This document shows positions 36,452-47,607 of a DNA stretch of 64,000 nucleotides, in pieces. Every line of letters starts with the position of its first letter. Within the stretch, counting starts at the first letter, position 1. A model generated the notes under the pieces. That model did not search any database and was not told where the DNA came from. It saw nothing but the letters and a program-made list of their open reading frames with translations. The position numbers and the translations under genes are program-made. This DNA is from JACKJK01 sp046159835 (GTDB lineage Bacteria > Pseudomonadota > Alphaproteobacteria > Rhizobiales > Tepidamorphaceae): assembly GCF_046159835.1 (NCBI RefSeq), contig NZ_JBJXCY010000003.1, forward strand, positions 1 through 64,000. Reading direction: 5' to 3'.

Positions 36452-38335
36452 ATGACAGGCGTCCCCCCTCACCTCACCGCGACCCGGCGGCAGTTCCTTT
36501 GCGGCAGCGCGGCGCTGGCTTCAGCGCTGGCTGTCGGCGTGCGGCCCGTGATGGCACAGGCCGGTACGACCAGCCACGGGTTGTCGATCTTCGGCGAGCT
36601 GAAATACCCGGCGGATTTCGAACGGTTCGATTACGTGAACCCGGATGCTCCGAAAGGCGGGACACTGTCACGCATCGCCTCAAGCTGGGCCTGGAACCAG
36701 AACCCGACGACCTTCAACACGCTGAACACGCTGGTGCAGAAGGGCGATGCGCCGGTCGGGCTCGACGTCATCTACGACACGCTGATGACCCGCGCGCTGG
36801 ATGAACCCGACGCCGTCTACGGGCTGGTCGCCGAACGCGTGGAAGCGTCCGAAGGCGGGCGCGTCTATCGCTTCACCTTGCGCGACGGCCCTCGCTTTCA
36901 CGATGGCTCGCCACTGACGGCGGAGGACGTCGCGTTCTCTCTCAATATCCTGAAGGAGAAGGGCCACGCGCTCATCCGCCAGACGATGCGGCGCATGGAA
37001 AGCGCCGTTGCCGAGGACGAACGCACGGTAACGGTAACGCTGGACGAAGGTGCGCCGGTGAGCCTGGCGCTGACCATCGCGACGCTGCCCATCGTGTCGC
37101 GCGCCTTTTACGATACGCACGATTTCGAGGATGCCGGGATGCTGCGCCCGCTCGGCTCCGGCCCGTACAAAGTTGGTGCGTTCGAGGCCGGCCGATACAT
37201 CGAGTACGACCGGGTGGAGGACTACTGGGCGCGCGACCTGCCGGTCAATCGCGGCCACCACAACTTCGAGCGCATCCGCTACGAGTTCTTCCGCGACCGT
37301 GACGTCGCCTTCGAGGGCTTCAAGGGCCGCGCCTACGACCTGCGCGAGGAATTCACTTCGCGCGTCTGGGCGACGGGCTACAATTTCCCAGCGGTCGAGG
37401 CGGGCAAGGTGAAGCTCGAAACCCTGCCCGACGAACGCCCCTCGGGCGCGCAAGGCTGGTTCATCAACCTGCGCCGCGAAAAGTTCGCCGATCCCCGCGT
37501 TCGCGAGGCGCTCATCAACGCGTTCGATTTCGAGTGGACCAACAAGGCGCTGTTCTTCGGAGCCTATGCCCGCAGCCGCAGCTATTTCGAGAGCTCGTCG
37601 ATGATGGCGCAAGGCGTGCCGTCGGAAGGCGAACTGGCGTTGCTGGTACCATTCCGCGACCAGTTGCCCGACGAGGTGTTCGGCGAACCCTATTCGCCGC
37701 CGGTCTCTGACGGCTCCGGGCGCGACCGCACCTTGCAGCGCGCGGCATCGCGGTTGCTGAGCGAGGCCGGATTCGAGATCCGCGACGGTGTGCGCTACAC
37801 GCCCTCGGGCGAGGTCTTCACCATCGAATTCCTGGACGACGAGCCGACCATGGAGCGCATCGTCCAGCCCTATATTCAGCGGCTGAAGGCGCTGGGCATC
37901 GACGCGCAATCGCGCACGGTGGATGCCTCGCAGTACCGAGCGCGCCTCAACAGCTTCGATTTCGACATGACAGTTCAGCGCTTCGTGATGCCGGCGACCC
38001 CGGGCGAGGACGTGCGCGTCTACTGGACATCCGACAGCGCCGAGATTCCCGGCAGCCGCAACCTGTCCGGCATCGCCGACCCGGTGGTGGACGAATTGGT
38101 GGGCCATCTGACGCGCGCAACGTCGCGCGAGGAGCTGGAAACGGCGGCGCGCGCGCTGGATCGTGTGCTGCGGGCCGGGCGCTACTGGGTGCCGCACTGG
38201 TACAAGGCCGCGCATACGCTGGCCTACTGGGACGTCTATTCCCACCCGGAAGAAAAGCCGCGCTACGGCCTCGGCCTCGATTCCACGTGGTGGTATGACA
38301 GCGAAAAGGCCGCCCGCAACGGGCTGGCAGGCTAG
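36452..38335 (+). CDS. Peptide ABC transporter substrate-binding protein (YejA-like), copy 2, Tat-type signal
   Basis: 627 residues. The N-terminus TATRRQFLCGSAALASALAV is a twin-Arg signal, unlike the Sec-type signal of copy 1. The mature part is clearly paralogous (LSIFGELKYPADFERFDYVN; GPRFHDGSPLTAEDVAFSLN; LGSGPYKVGAFEAGRYIEYD). The two copies follow each other with a four-base gap and probably arose by tandem duplication followed by divergence. They may bind different peptides for the same permease. Confidence 0.93.
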   Translation: MTGVPPHLTATRRQFLCGSAALASALAVGVRPVMAQAGTTSHGLSIFGELKYPADFERFDYVNPDAPKGGTLSRIASSWAWNQNPTTFNTLNTLVQKGDAPVGLDVIYDTLMTRALDEPDAVYGLVAERVEASEGGRVYRFTLRDGPRFHDGSPLTAEDVAFSLNILKEKGHALIRQTMRRMESAVAEDERTVTVTLDEGAPVSLALTIATLPIVSRAFYDTHDFEDAGMLRPLGSGPYKVGAFEAGRYIEYDRVEDYWARDLPVNRGHHNFERIRYEFFRDRDVAFEGFKGRAYDLREEFTSRVWATGYNFPAVEAGKVKLETLPDERPSGAQGWFINLRREKFADPRVREALINAFDFEWTNKALFFGAYARSRSYFESSSMMAQGVPSEGELALLVPFRDQLPDEVFGEPYSPPVSDGSGRDRTLQRAASRLLSEAGFEIRDGVRYTPSGEVFTIEFLDDEPTMERIVQPYIQRLKALGIDAQSRTVDASQYRARLNSFDFDMTVQRFVMPATPGEDVRVYWTSDSAEIPGSRNLSGIADPVVDELVGHLTRATSREELETAARALDRVLRAGRYWVPHWYKAAHTLAYWDVYSHPEEKPRYGLGLDSTWWYDSEKAARNGLAG

Positions 38336-38343
38336 GAGTACCG

Positions 38344-39453
38344 ATGGGAGCCTATATCACGCGCAGGCTGCTGCTGATGATCCCCACCTTGCTGGGGATC
38401 ATGCTGGTGTCGTTTGCCATCATCCAGTTCGCGCCCGGCGGCCCCATCGAGCGCATCATCGCGCAGCTTCAGGGCAGCGACGTCTCGGCCATCGGCCGTG
38501 TGGGCGGCGGTTCGGGCGGCGGCGACTTCGGCTCGCAGGCGCCCGGAGCCGGCACCGATTCCGTCAATTCGCAGTATCGCGGCGCGCAAGGCCTCGACCC
38601 GGAATTCATCAAGGAACTTGAGAAGCAGTTCGGCTTCGACAAGCCGGCGCATGAACGCTTCATGCTGATGATCACGAACTACATCACGTTCGATTTCGGC
38701 GAGAGCTACTTCCGCGACATATCGGTGCTCGAACTCATCAAGGAAAAGCTGCCGGTCTCCGTCTCGCTTGGGCTGTGGCTGACGTTCCTCTCCTACGCGA
38801 TCTCGATACCGCTCGGCATATCCAAGGCGGTGCGCGACGGCACCGCCTTCGACACGTGGACGTCGGCCATCGTCATCATCGGCTACGCGATCCCGGGCTT
38901 CCTGTTCGCGGTGCTGCTGATCGTGATGTTTGCGGGCGGAAGCTTCTTCGACTGGTTCCCGTTGCGCGGGCTGACGTCCGACAACTGGTCGGACATGTCG
39001 TGGCCCGAAAAGATCATCGACTATTTCTGGCACCTTGCCCTGCCGATCACGGCGATGGCGCTCGGCGCGTTCGCCACCACGACGCTGCTGACCAAGAACT
39101 CGTTCCTCGATGAAATCCGCAAGCAATACGTGACGACGGCCCGCATGAAGGGCCTCACCGAGCGGCAGGTGCTCTACGGCCACGTCTTCCGCAACGCCAT
39201 GCTCATCATCATCGCGGGCTTCCCCGGCGCGTTCATCTCCGCCTTCTTCACCGGCGCGCTGCTGATCGAGACAATCTTCTCGCTCGACGGGCTGGGGCTT
39301 CTGTCGTTTGAATCCATCGTCAACCGCGACTACCCCGTCGTTTTTGCCACGCTCTACATCTTCTCCCTGCTGGGGCTGGTGGTGAACCTGATTTCCGACC
39401 TGACCTATACGTGGATCGACCCGCGTATCGACTTCGAACGCCGGGACGTGTGA
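38344..39453 (+). CDS. yejB: Peptide ABC transporter permease YejB
   Basis: 369 residues with about six membrane helices. The start GAYITRRLLLMIPTLLGIM and the EAA-like cytosolic loop (YVTTARMKGLTERQVLYGHV) are typical of the DppB/YejB group. A Gly-rich periplasmic stretch (GGGSGGGDFGSQAPGAG, about 55-72) lies after helix 1. It is eight bases after the second binding protein and three before yejE. Confidence 0.95.
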   Translation: MGAYITRRLLLMIPTLLGIMLVSFAIIQFAPGGPIERIIAQLQGSDVSAIGRVGGGSGGGDFGSQAPGAGTDSVNSQYRGAQGLDPEFIKELEKQFGFDKPAHERFMLMITNYITFDFGESYFRDISVLELIKEKLPVSVSLGLWLTFLSYAISIPLGISKAVRDGTAFDTWTSAIVIIGYAIPGFLFAVLLIVMFAGGSFFDWFPLRGLTSDNWSDMSWPEKIIDYFWHLALPITAMALGAFATTTLLTKNSFLDEIRKQYVTTARMKGLTERQVLYGHVFRNAMLIIIAGFPGAFISAFFTGALLIETIFSLDGLGLLSFESIVNRDYPVVFATLYIFSLLGLVVNLISDLTYTWIDPRIDFERRDV

Positions 39454-39456
39454 GCC

Positions 39457-40623
39457 ATGGACACGACACCTGAAACCATGGCCGCCGAACCGGTCGACAC
39501 GAAAGCGCCCGCCCGTTCGCGCTTTGCGCTGTCGCCGCTCAACCGCCGGCGCTGGAACAACTTCAAGAAGAACACCCGCGGCTACGTGTCGTTCTGGCTC
39601 TTTCTGGTGCTGTTCGGTCTCAGCCTCGGGGCGGAGTTCATCGCCAACGACAAGCCGATCCTCATCCGCCACGACGGCGCAACCTACATGCCGATCTTCA
39701 ACTTCTATCCCGAGACGGCCTTCGGCGGCGACTTCGAGACGGAAGCGGAATATCGCGACCCCTTCGTGCAGGACCTAATCCTCGACAACGGCGGCACGAT
39801 GATCTGGCCGTTGATCCGCTACTCGTACCGCACGGTGAACAACGAGATCCCGACGCCGGCACCCTCGCCGCCCTTCTGGTTGCTGGAAAAGGAAGAGCGC
39901 TGCGTCCAGTACGAGAACGGCGTGGAGGACCGAAACTGCACCTTCGGCAATTGGCACCTGCTGGGCACCGACGACCAGGCGCGCGACGTGATGGCGCGGC
40001 TGATCTACGGCTTCCGCCTGTCGGTCCTGTTCGGGCTGGTGCTGACCGGGATTTCGTCCGTGATCGGCATCGCGGCAGGTGCCGTGCAGGGCTATTTCGG
40101 CGGCTGGACGGACCTCATCTTCCAGCGGTTCCTGGAAATCTGGACGTCGATCCCGGCGCTCTACCTGCTCATCATCATCGCCGCCGTCATCGAGCCGACC
40201 TTCTGGATCCTTCTCGGCATTCTTCTGCTGTTCTCGTGGGTGGCGCTCGTTGGCGTGGTGCGCGCGGAGTTCCTGCGCGCCCGCAACTTCGAATACGTGC
40301 AGGCTGCCCGCGCGCTCGGCGTCGGCAACAAGACGATCATGTGGCGGCACCTGCTGCCCAACGCCATGGTCGCGACGCTGACCTTCATGCCGTTCATCCT
40401 CAACGGCTCGATCACCACGCTGACCTCGCTCGACTTCCTCGGCTTCGGCCTGCCGCCGGGTTCGCCGTCGCTGGGTGAACTGCTGGCGCAGGGCAAGTCG
40501 AACCTGCAGGCGCCGTGGCTCGGCCTCACCGGCTTCTTTGTCATCGCCATCATGCTGAGCCTGCTAATCTTCATCGGCGAGGCGGTGCGCGACGCGCTCG
40601 ACCCGCGCAAGACGTTCGAATAG
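39457..40623 (+). CDS. yejE: Peptide ABC transporter permease YejE
   Basis: 388 residues. It starts with a cytosolic tail and SPLNRRRWNNFKKNTRGYVS, the usual YejE opening, then has six helices with a large insert after the first. HLLGTDDQARDVMARLIYG and the EAA loop YVQAARALGVGNKTIMWRH are diagnostic. It should form the pore with YejB. Confidence 0.95.
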   Translation: MDTTPETMAAEPVDTKAPARSRFALSPLNRRRWNNFKKNTRGYVSFWLFLVLFGLSLGAEFIANDKPILIRHDGATYMPIFNFYPETAFGGDFETEAEYRDPFVQDLILDNGGTMIWPLIRYSYRTVNNEIPTPAPSPPFWLLEKEERCVQYENGVEDRNCTFGNWHLLGTDDQARDVMARLIYGFRLSVLFGLVLTGISSVIGIAAGAVQGYFGGWTDLIFQRFLEIWTSIPALYLLIIIAAVIEPTFWILLGILLLFSWVALVGVVRAEFLRARNFEYVQAARALGVGNKTIMWRHLLPNAMVATLTFMPFILNGSITTLTSLDFLGFGLPPGSPSLGELLAQGKSNLQAPWLGLTGFFVIAIMLSLLIFIGEAVRDALDPRKTFE

Positions 40624-40634
40624 ACGCTTCCCGC

Positions 40635-41537
40635 ATGGCGCATTCACACAACCACGGCAACGAAGACGAAGGTCACGAGCGCAAGCTGCTCTTTGCCGCG
40701 CTGCTGATCGGTGGCTTCATGCTGGCCGAAGTTGTCGGCGGCATCATGTCCGGCTCGCTGGCGCTGCTGGCCGATGCCGGGCACATGGTCACCGACTTCC
40801 TGTCGCTGGGGCTTGCCCTGCTGGCGACGCGGCTGGCGCGCCGCCCGGCGGACGGCAAGCGGTCCTACGGTTTCGGCCGCTTCCAGGTGCTGGCCGCCTT
40901 CGTCAACGGGCTGGCTCTGGTGCCCATCGCACTGTGGATTAGCTGGGAAGCCTGGCACCGCATCAACGACCCGGTCCCGGTGGCCGGCGGCATGCTGCTC
41001 GCCATCGCGATCATCGGACTTGCTGTCAACATCGCGGCCTTCGCGCTGCTCCACGGCCACAGCGAGGACAACGTCAACATGCGCGCCGCCGCCGCCCACG
41101 TGATGGGCGATCTGCTGGGCTCGCTGGCGGCAATCACGGCGGGCGCCGTCATCATCTGGACGGGCTGGACGCCGATCGATCCGATCCTGTCCGTCGTCGT
41201 CGCGCTCATCATCCTGCGCAGCGCCTACACGGTGACGGTGGATGCGGGCCGGGTCCTCATCGAGGCCGCGCCGAAGCACGTGACCTCTGAAGACATCGCG
41301 CCCGTGCTCGTCGCCGACATCGAGAACGTGGAGGACGTGCACCACGTCCACGTCTGGATGCTGACCGACTCCAAGCCCATGGCGACGCTTCATGCCCGGC
41401 TGACACCCGGCTCCGACATTGTCATCGCAACGCGCGGCATCAAGACGCTGCTGCACGACAGGTTCGGCATCGAGCACGCCACGGTCGAAATCGAATTCGG
41501 CGTCTGCGCTGACGCCCCCACAGAGGCCCACGCATGA
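40635..41537 (+). CDS. Cation diffusion facilitator (Zn/Co/Ni efflux)
   Basis: 300 residues from MAHSHNHGNEDEG. The His-rich N-terminus and six helices match the CDF/SLC30 family. Metal site residues are in ADAGHMVTD (helix 2) and AHVMGDLLG (helix 5), the HxxxD pairs typical of Zn transporters. A loop HGHSEDNVN and a C-terminal cytosolic domain (HHVHVWML, GIEHATVEIE) follow. The gene sits between yejE and yejF, and its stop overlaps the yejF start by four bases, so the metal exporter is inside a peptide-uptake operon. Confidence 0.94.
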   Translation: MAHSHNHGNEDEGHERKLLFAALLIGGFMLAEVVGGIMSGSLALLADAGHMVTDFLSLGLALLATRLARRPADGKRSYGFGRFQVLAAFVNGLALVPIALWISWEAWHRINDPVPVAGGMLLAIAIIGLAVNIAAFALLHGHSEDNVNMRAAAAHVMGDLLGSLAAITAGAVIIWTGWTPIDPILSVVVALIILRSAYTVTVDAGRVLIEAAPKHVTSEDIAPVLVADIENVEDVHHVHVWMLTDSKPMATLHARLTPGSDIVIATRGIKTLLHDRFGIEHATVEIEFGVCADAPTEAHA

Positions 41538-43165
41538 CAGGCGAAACCATCCTCACGGTCGAAGACCTCAGCGTCGACTTCGTGCAAGGCGGCAACGTCA
41601 CCCACGCGGTGAAGAACGTCTCCTTCGACATCGCGCGCGGGGAGACGCTGGCGCTGGTCGGCGAATCCGGTTCCGGCAAGTCGGTCTCGGCGCTCTCGGT
41701 GCTGCAGCTCCTGCCCTACCCGGCGGCGCAGCACCCTTCCGGCAAGATCATCTACGAGGGCAAGAACCTCATGGGCCTGACCGACCGCGAGATGCGGTCT
41801 GTGCGCGGCAACGAGATCACCATGGTCTTCCAAGAGCCGATGACCTCGCTGAACCCGCTGCACTCCATTGAAAAGCAGATCGGCGAGATCCTCGAACTGC
41901 ACAAGGGCCTGCAGGGTGATGCCATCCGCACCCGCGTCATCGAACTGCTGAACCAGGTCGGCATCCGCGATCCCGAAAAGCGTCTCGGCAGCTACCCGCA
42001 CCAGCTCTCCGGCGGCCAGCGCCAGCGCGTGATGATCGCCATGGCGCTAGCCAACGAACCGGACCTGCTGATCGCCGACGAGCCGACGACGGCTCTGGAC
42101 GTGACGGTGCAGGCGCAGATCCTGAAGCTGCTCAAGGAGCTTCAGGCGCAGCACAACATGGCGATCCTGCTCATCACCCACGATCTCGGCATCGTGGAAA
42201 AATTCGCCGACAAGGTCTGCGTGATGAAGGGCGGCGAGATCGTCGAGAAGGGACCGACGAAGCAGATCTTCTCCGACCCGCAGCACGACTACACGAAGCA
42301 CCTTCTGTCCGCTGAGCCCAAGGGCGACCCGCAGCCGCTGGACGAGAGCGCGCACGTCGTCATGGAAGGCGACGACATCAAGGTGTGGTTCCCGATCAAG
42401 GAAGGCTTCTTTCGCAAGACGGTCGACCACGTGAAGGCGGTGGACGGCATCGACGTGACGGTGCGCGCCGGGCAGACGCTGGGCGTGGTGGGTGAATCCG
42501 GCTCCGGCAAGACGACCCTCGGGCTTGCGCTGACGCGCATGATCGCCAGCGACGGCGACATCGAGTTCGAGGGCGTGAAGATCGACGAGAAGTCGTTCAA
42601 GCAGATGCGGCCGCTGAGAAAAGACATCCAGATCGTCTTCCAGGACCCGTACGGCTCTCTCAGCCCGCGCATGTCGATTGCCGAGATCGTGTCGGAGGGA
42701 CTGAACGTCCACGGCGCGGGACTTTCGCGCGAGGAGCGCCGCGCCCGCGTTGCCGCCGCACTGGAAGAAGTCGGCCTCGACCCGGCGACCATGGACCGAT
42801 ACCCGCACGAGTTTTCCGGCGGCCAGCGCCAGCGCATCGCCATTGCGCGCGCGCTCGTTCTGGAGCCGAAGTTCATCATGCTGGATGAACCCACCAGCGC
42901 GCTGGACATGAGCGTGCAGGCGCAGATCGTCGACCTGCTGCGCGACCTGCAGAAGAAGCGCAACCTGGCCTATCTCTTCATCTCGCACGACCTCAAGGTG
43001 GTTCGCGCGCTCGCCAACGAGATCATCGTCATGCGGCAGGGCAAGGTGGTGGAAGCCGGTCCCGCCGAGAAGGTCTTCGAGCAGCCCGAAACCGAGTACA
43101 CCAAGGCGCTGATGGCAGCCGCCTTCGACATCGAGGCCGTGGACGAAAGCGTCGTCGCGCAATGA
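41534..43165 (+). CDS. yejF: Peptide ABC transporter ATP-binding protein YejF (two ATPase domains)
   Basis: 543 residues with two complete ABC cassettes. The first has GESGSGKSVSALSVL, the signature LSGGQRQRVMIAMAL and LIADEPTTALD. The second has GESGSGKTTLGLALT, FSGGQRQRIAIARAL and IMLDEPTSALD. The first start codon lies within the end of the CDF gene. It powers the transporter formed by YejB/YejE. Confidence 0.95.
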   Translation: MTGETILTVEDLSVDFVQGGNVTHAVKNVSFDIARGETLALVGESGSGKSVSALSVLQLLPYPAAQHPSGKIIYEGKNLMGLTDREMRSVRGNEITMVFQEPMTSLNPLHSIEKQIGEILELHKGLQGDAIRTRVIELLNQVGIRDPEKRLGSYPHQLSGGQRQRVMIAMALANEPDLLIADEPTTALDVTVQAQILKLLKELQAQHNMAILLITHDLGIVEKFADKVCVMKGGEIVEKGPTKQIFSDPQHDYTKHLLSAEPKGDPQPLDESAHVVMEGDDIKVWFPIKEGFFRKTVDHVKAVDGIDVTVRAGQTLGVVGESGSGKTTLGLALTRMIASDGDIEFEGVKIDEKSFKQMRPLRKDIQIVFQDPYGSLSPRMSIAEIVSEGLNVHGAGLSREERRARVAAALEEVGLDPATMDRYPHEFSGGQRQRIAIARALVLEPKFIMLDEPTSALDMSVQAQIVDLLRDLQKKRNLAYLFISHDLKVVRALANEIIVMRQGKVVEAGPAEKVFEQPETEYTKALMAAAFDIEAVDESVVAQ

Positions 43166-43776
43166 GCCGCGACGAGACGATCGCCGACGCCGACCTCGAC
43201 ATTCCCACCACGCGACGTGTCGCCTATGACGGCTTCCGTCCGCTGGCGCTGCACACGGTCAAGATCCCGCGAAGCGGCGGCGGCGATGTGGAGCAGGAGC
43301 GTTTGCTCTTCGAGATCGGCGACGTGGTCGCGATCCTCCCCTTCGATCCGATCCGCAACAAGCTGGTGCTGATGCGCCAGTTCCGGCTCGGCGCGCACCT
43401 GACCGGTGGCGGCGGCGACATGATCGAGATACCGGCGGGCCTCGTTGACGATGGCGAGGACGTGGAAGCCACCGCGCGCCGCGAGTTGCAAGAGGAAACG
43501 CACCTTGAAGCGCACAGTCTGCGCCGTGCCTTCGATTTCGTGCCCTCGCCGGGTTTCATCGCCGAGCGCGGGCATCTCTATTTCGCCGAAGTCGATGCCA
43601 CGGAGCTGCCGCAGGAATCCGGTCTGGAGGCCGAGAGCGAAGTCATCCGCCCGTTCCTCGCCGACCCGGACGAAGCACTCGCCGCGCTCGATGCCGGCCT
43701 GCTCCACAACGGCTACACGGCGATTGCGCTGCTGTGGTTCGCGCGGCACCGCAAAGAACTGACGAAGGGGGCCTGA
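43162..43776 (+). CDS. Nudix hydrolase, ADP-ribose pyrophosphatase type
   Basis: 204 residues. The Nudix box is GLVDDGEDVEATARRELQEE with the following THL in place of the usual TGL. The wider pattern (VVAILPFDPIRNKLVLMRQFR; EIPAGLVDDGE; SPGFIAERGHLYFAEVD) matches the ADP-ribose pyrophosphatase (NudF/TrgB-like) group. It overlaps yejF by four bases and is four bases upstream of the next gene. Confidence 0.9.
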   Translation: MSRDETIADADLDIPTTRRVAYDGFRPLALHTVKIPRSGGGDVEQERLLFEIGDVVAILPFDPIRNKLVLMRQFRLGAHLTGGGGDMIEIPAGLVDDGEDVEATARRELQEETHLEAHSLRRAFDFVPSPGFIAERGHLYFAEVDATELPQESGLEAESEVIRPFLADPDEALAALDAGLLHNGYTAIALLWFARHRKELTKGA

Positions 43777-43780
43777 GCCG

Positions 43781-44725
43781 ATGTTCCTGCTTGCACTGAC
43801 CGGATGGGACTATGGCCCGTGGGTCGAGCGGTTCCGACAGGCTGCGCCCGACCTGCAACTCGTCACCCACGATCAGGACTACGATCCGACCGAGATCAAG
43901 TACGTGGCAGCGTGGAACGCGCCCGACGGCCTTCTCGGCAACCTGCCGAACCTCGAAATCATGTTCTCGCTGGGTGCCGGCGTCGACCACCTGCTGAAGC
44001 GCGATGACCTGCCCGACGTGCCGATCGTGCGGGTGGTGAATGACGACCTCACCATGCGCATGACCGAGTGGGTGGTGCTGCAGGTCCTGATGCACCATCG
44101 CCAGCAGCGTGCCTACGACGCCTTCCAGCGGGAGGGCAAGTGGGAGCCGCTGTGGCAACCGGCGGCGGACGCGGTGCGCGTCGGCGTCATGGGCCTTGGC
44201 GTGCTGGGGCGCGATGCGGCAGAGAAGCTTGCCGCGCTCGGCTTCCAGGTGGCGGGCTGGAGCCGCAGCGAGAAGCAGATCGCGGGCATCGATTGCTTCA
44301 GCGGCGAGGCCGGGCTGGATGAATTTCTCGCGCGCACCGACATTCTCGTTGTGCTGCTGCCTTCAACACCGGACACCGCAGGCATCATCGACAAGGCGCT
44401 CCTCGGCAAGCTGGCGCAGGACGGCGTGCTGCCGCAGCGCTTTCCGGCAATCGTCAATGCCGGGCGGGGCGCGCTCCAGAACGAGGACGACATTCTCGAC
44501 GCGCTCAATAACGGCGTGCTGCGGGCGGCGAGCCTCGACGTTTTCCAGCAGGAGCCGCTGCCGGAGGACAGTGCGTTCTGGCAGCACCCGCTGGTGACGG
44601 TCACGCCGCATATCGCGGCCGACAGCGATCCGGCGGCAATTGTTGAAGGAATCGTGGAAGCCATAGATCGGCATGAGCGCGACGACCCGCTCATCAACAT
44701 CGTGGATCGCGGGCGCGGGTATTAA
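43781..44725 (+). CDS. ghrA: D-2-hydroxyacid dehydrogenase (glyoxylate/hydroxypyruvate reductase A type)
   Basis: 314 residues. The NAD(P) motif is GVMGLGVLGRDAAEKLAALG. Catalytic residues are seen in VNAGRGALQNEDD (Arg), DVFQQEPLPEDS (Glu region) and VTVTPHIAADSDP (His). Overall the sequence follows GhrA, which reduces glyoxylate and hydroxypyruvate. Its last bases overlap the stop of the convergent NlpC/P60 gene. Confidence 0.9.
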   Translation: MFLLALTGWDYGPWVERFRQAAPDLQLVTHDQDYDPTEIKYVAAWNAPDGLLGNLPNLEIMFSLGAGVDHLLKRDDLPDVPIVRVVNDDLTMRMTEWVVLQVLMHHRQQRAYDAFQREGKWEPLWQPAADAVRVGVMGLGVLGRDAAEKLAALGFQVAGWSRSEKQIAGIDCFSGEAGLDEFLARTDILVVLLPSTPDTAGIIDKALLGKLAQDGVLPQRFPAIVNAGRGALQNEDDILDALNNGVLRAASLDVFQQEPLPEDSAFWQHPLVTVTPHIAADSDPAAIVEGIVEAIDRHERDDPLINIVDRGRGY

Positions 44726-45621
44726 AGCCTTTTCACGCTCGTCACCTGAAGGCCCGCACCGGCGATGCGCTCGACGGCGGGTCCAAGCGGTTCCTCGACC
44801 GTCGCCATGTGGTGGGCATTGGCATGGAGCAGCGTGCCGGGTTCCGACACGATGCCCACGTGACCTTTCCAGAAGACGAGATCGCCGCGTTGCCACGCGC
44901 CGGGATCGCTCTCGTTGACGGGCGTGCCAAGGCCGCGTTCCTGCATGTCGGAATCGCGCGGTGCCTTCACGCCGCAGGCGGCCAGCCCCATTTGCACCAG
45001 CCCGGAACAGTCGATGCCGCGCGCGGTGCGTCCGGCCCACATGTAGGGCGTGCCGATGAACTTGCGCGCTTGCCCGATGAAGTCGGTCGGCGGAGACGCA
45101 TCGAGTGGCGCGAGGTGCCGTGAGATGGCGAAACGTCCGTCGGCGAGCTTCACGAAGCGCTCGGCGCTTGCCGCCGCGCCGCCTGCAGCCGTGCCGGAAG
45201 ACCCTGCCGCCGTTCCCTCGACCGACAGATGCGCGTTCAGCGGCGCAAAGCCCGCAGGCGGCGTCTTGATGTGGGGCGCGGCATAGAGATGGGTCCACAA
45301 GGCGGTGACGCGGTGGGTCGGTTCGGGCGCAACTGGCCCAAGCGCGGAAGCCGCACACCAGCCGACATAGTCGTCGACGTCGGACTGCACCCATGCCCAG
45401 CCCTCGTCCGTCGTCTCGAAGACGCGGACGGCCTCGCCCATGAGAAGCTCTGTATCGGCGATTGCGCCGTGCTGGGCCGTGGGGAAAAGCCGAACGACCG
45501 GCTCGATGATGCGGGCCGGCTCACCCTCCACGAAGCGTGCGGCCTCGACCTGGCCTTTCAGTCGGGCATCCGCCAGTTCGGGAGAGAACGCGTTCAGCCT
45601 GCGGTCGAGATCGGTGCTCAT
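44722..45621 (-). CDS. NlpC/P60 family peptidoglycan hydrolase
   Basis: 299 residues without an obvious signal peptide. Two bacterial SH3-like parts occupy about 30-165, and the NlpC/P60 domain is C-terminal. The catalytic Cys is in RGIDCSGLVQMGL and the His in WKGHVGIVSEPG, with HANAHH completing the site. The expected activity is cleavage of D-Glu-(meso)DAP bonds. It overlaps the upstream MarR gene by four bases. Confidence 0.9.
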   Translation of the reverse strand: MSTDLDRRLNAFSPELADARLKGQVEAARFVEGEPARIIEPVVRLFPTAQHGAIADTELLMGEAVRVFETTDEGWAWVQSDVDDYVGWCAASALGPVAPEPTHRVTALWTHLYAAPHIKTPPAGFAPLNAHLSVEGTAAGSSGTAAGGAAASAERFVKLADGRFAISRHLAPLDASPPTDFIGQARKFIGTPYMWAGRTARGIDCSGLVQMGLAACGVKAPRDSDMQERGLGTPVNESDPGAWQRGDLVFWKGHVGIVSEPGTLLHANAHHMATVEEPLGPAVERIAGAGLQVTSVKRL

Positions 45622-45968
45622 GCCCCGGTTGCCCTGGCGCGCGCGATGATCTGGTCGCTCAGCCGGTCGAGATAGAGCGAGCCGCCGACCGTGCGCTGGA
45701 TGATGACGTTGCGCTTGTCCGCCTCGTCGCGGCGGCGGGTGACGAGACCCGCCTTGCCCATGGTGTCGAGCGCGCGGGTAATGACCGGCTTGGTGACGTT
45801 CAGCTTCTTAGCCAGCCCCCGCACCGTGTGCGGCGGCGGGTCGAGATAGATCGTCAGCAGGATCGCCATCTGGCGCGCGGTCAGGTCGGTATCACCATCG
45901 CGCACGACATCCAGGTGGACGTCATGCCACAGCTTGAGAGCCTCGATGGAGGTGATTTCGACCGACAT
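45618..45968 (-). CDS. MarR-family transcriptional regulator
   Basis: 116 residues, short for the family. The winged helix-turn-helix reads DLTARQMAILLTIYLD, then VRGLAKKLNVTKPVITRALD and the wing LVTRRRDEADKRNVII. The stop overlaps the start of the NlpC/P60 gene. Ligand and targets are unknown; the pairing with a cell-wall hydrolase is common in alphaproteobacteria. Confidence 0.9.
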   Translation of the reverse strand: MSVEITSIEALKLWHDVHLDVVRDGDTDLTARQMAILLTIYLDPPPHTVRGLAKKLNVTKPVITRALDTMGKAGLVTRRRDEADKRNVIIQRTVGGSLYLDRLSDQIIARARATGA

Positions 45969-46064
45969 TCACGCATTTCCCTGCCCGCAACGGGAGAATT
46001 CAAGGATCGTTACGGAGGCGAATTATAGTAACGCGCCGGAGGGGTAGATTGCGAGTCGAAACGC

Positions 46065-47516
<1,452 letters not shown>

Positions 47517-47607
47517 TTAACGGGAAATTAGGGTTAACAGCTTATTTCTTACCTGTCGCGCCTGCCATCAGTGAGTTCCGGGCGGCGCAAGTACAGGACG
47601 AGTTATC

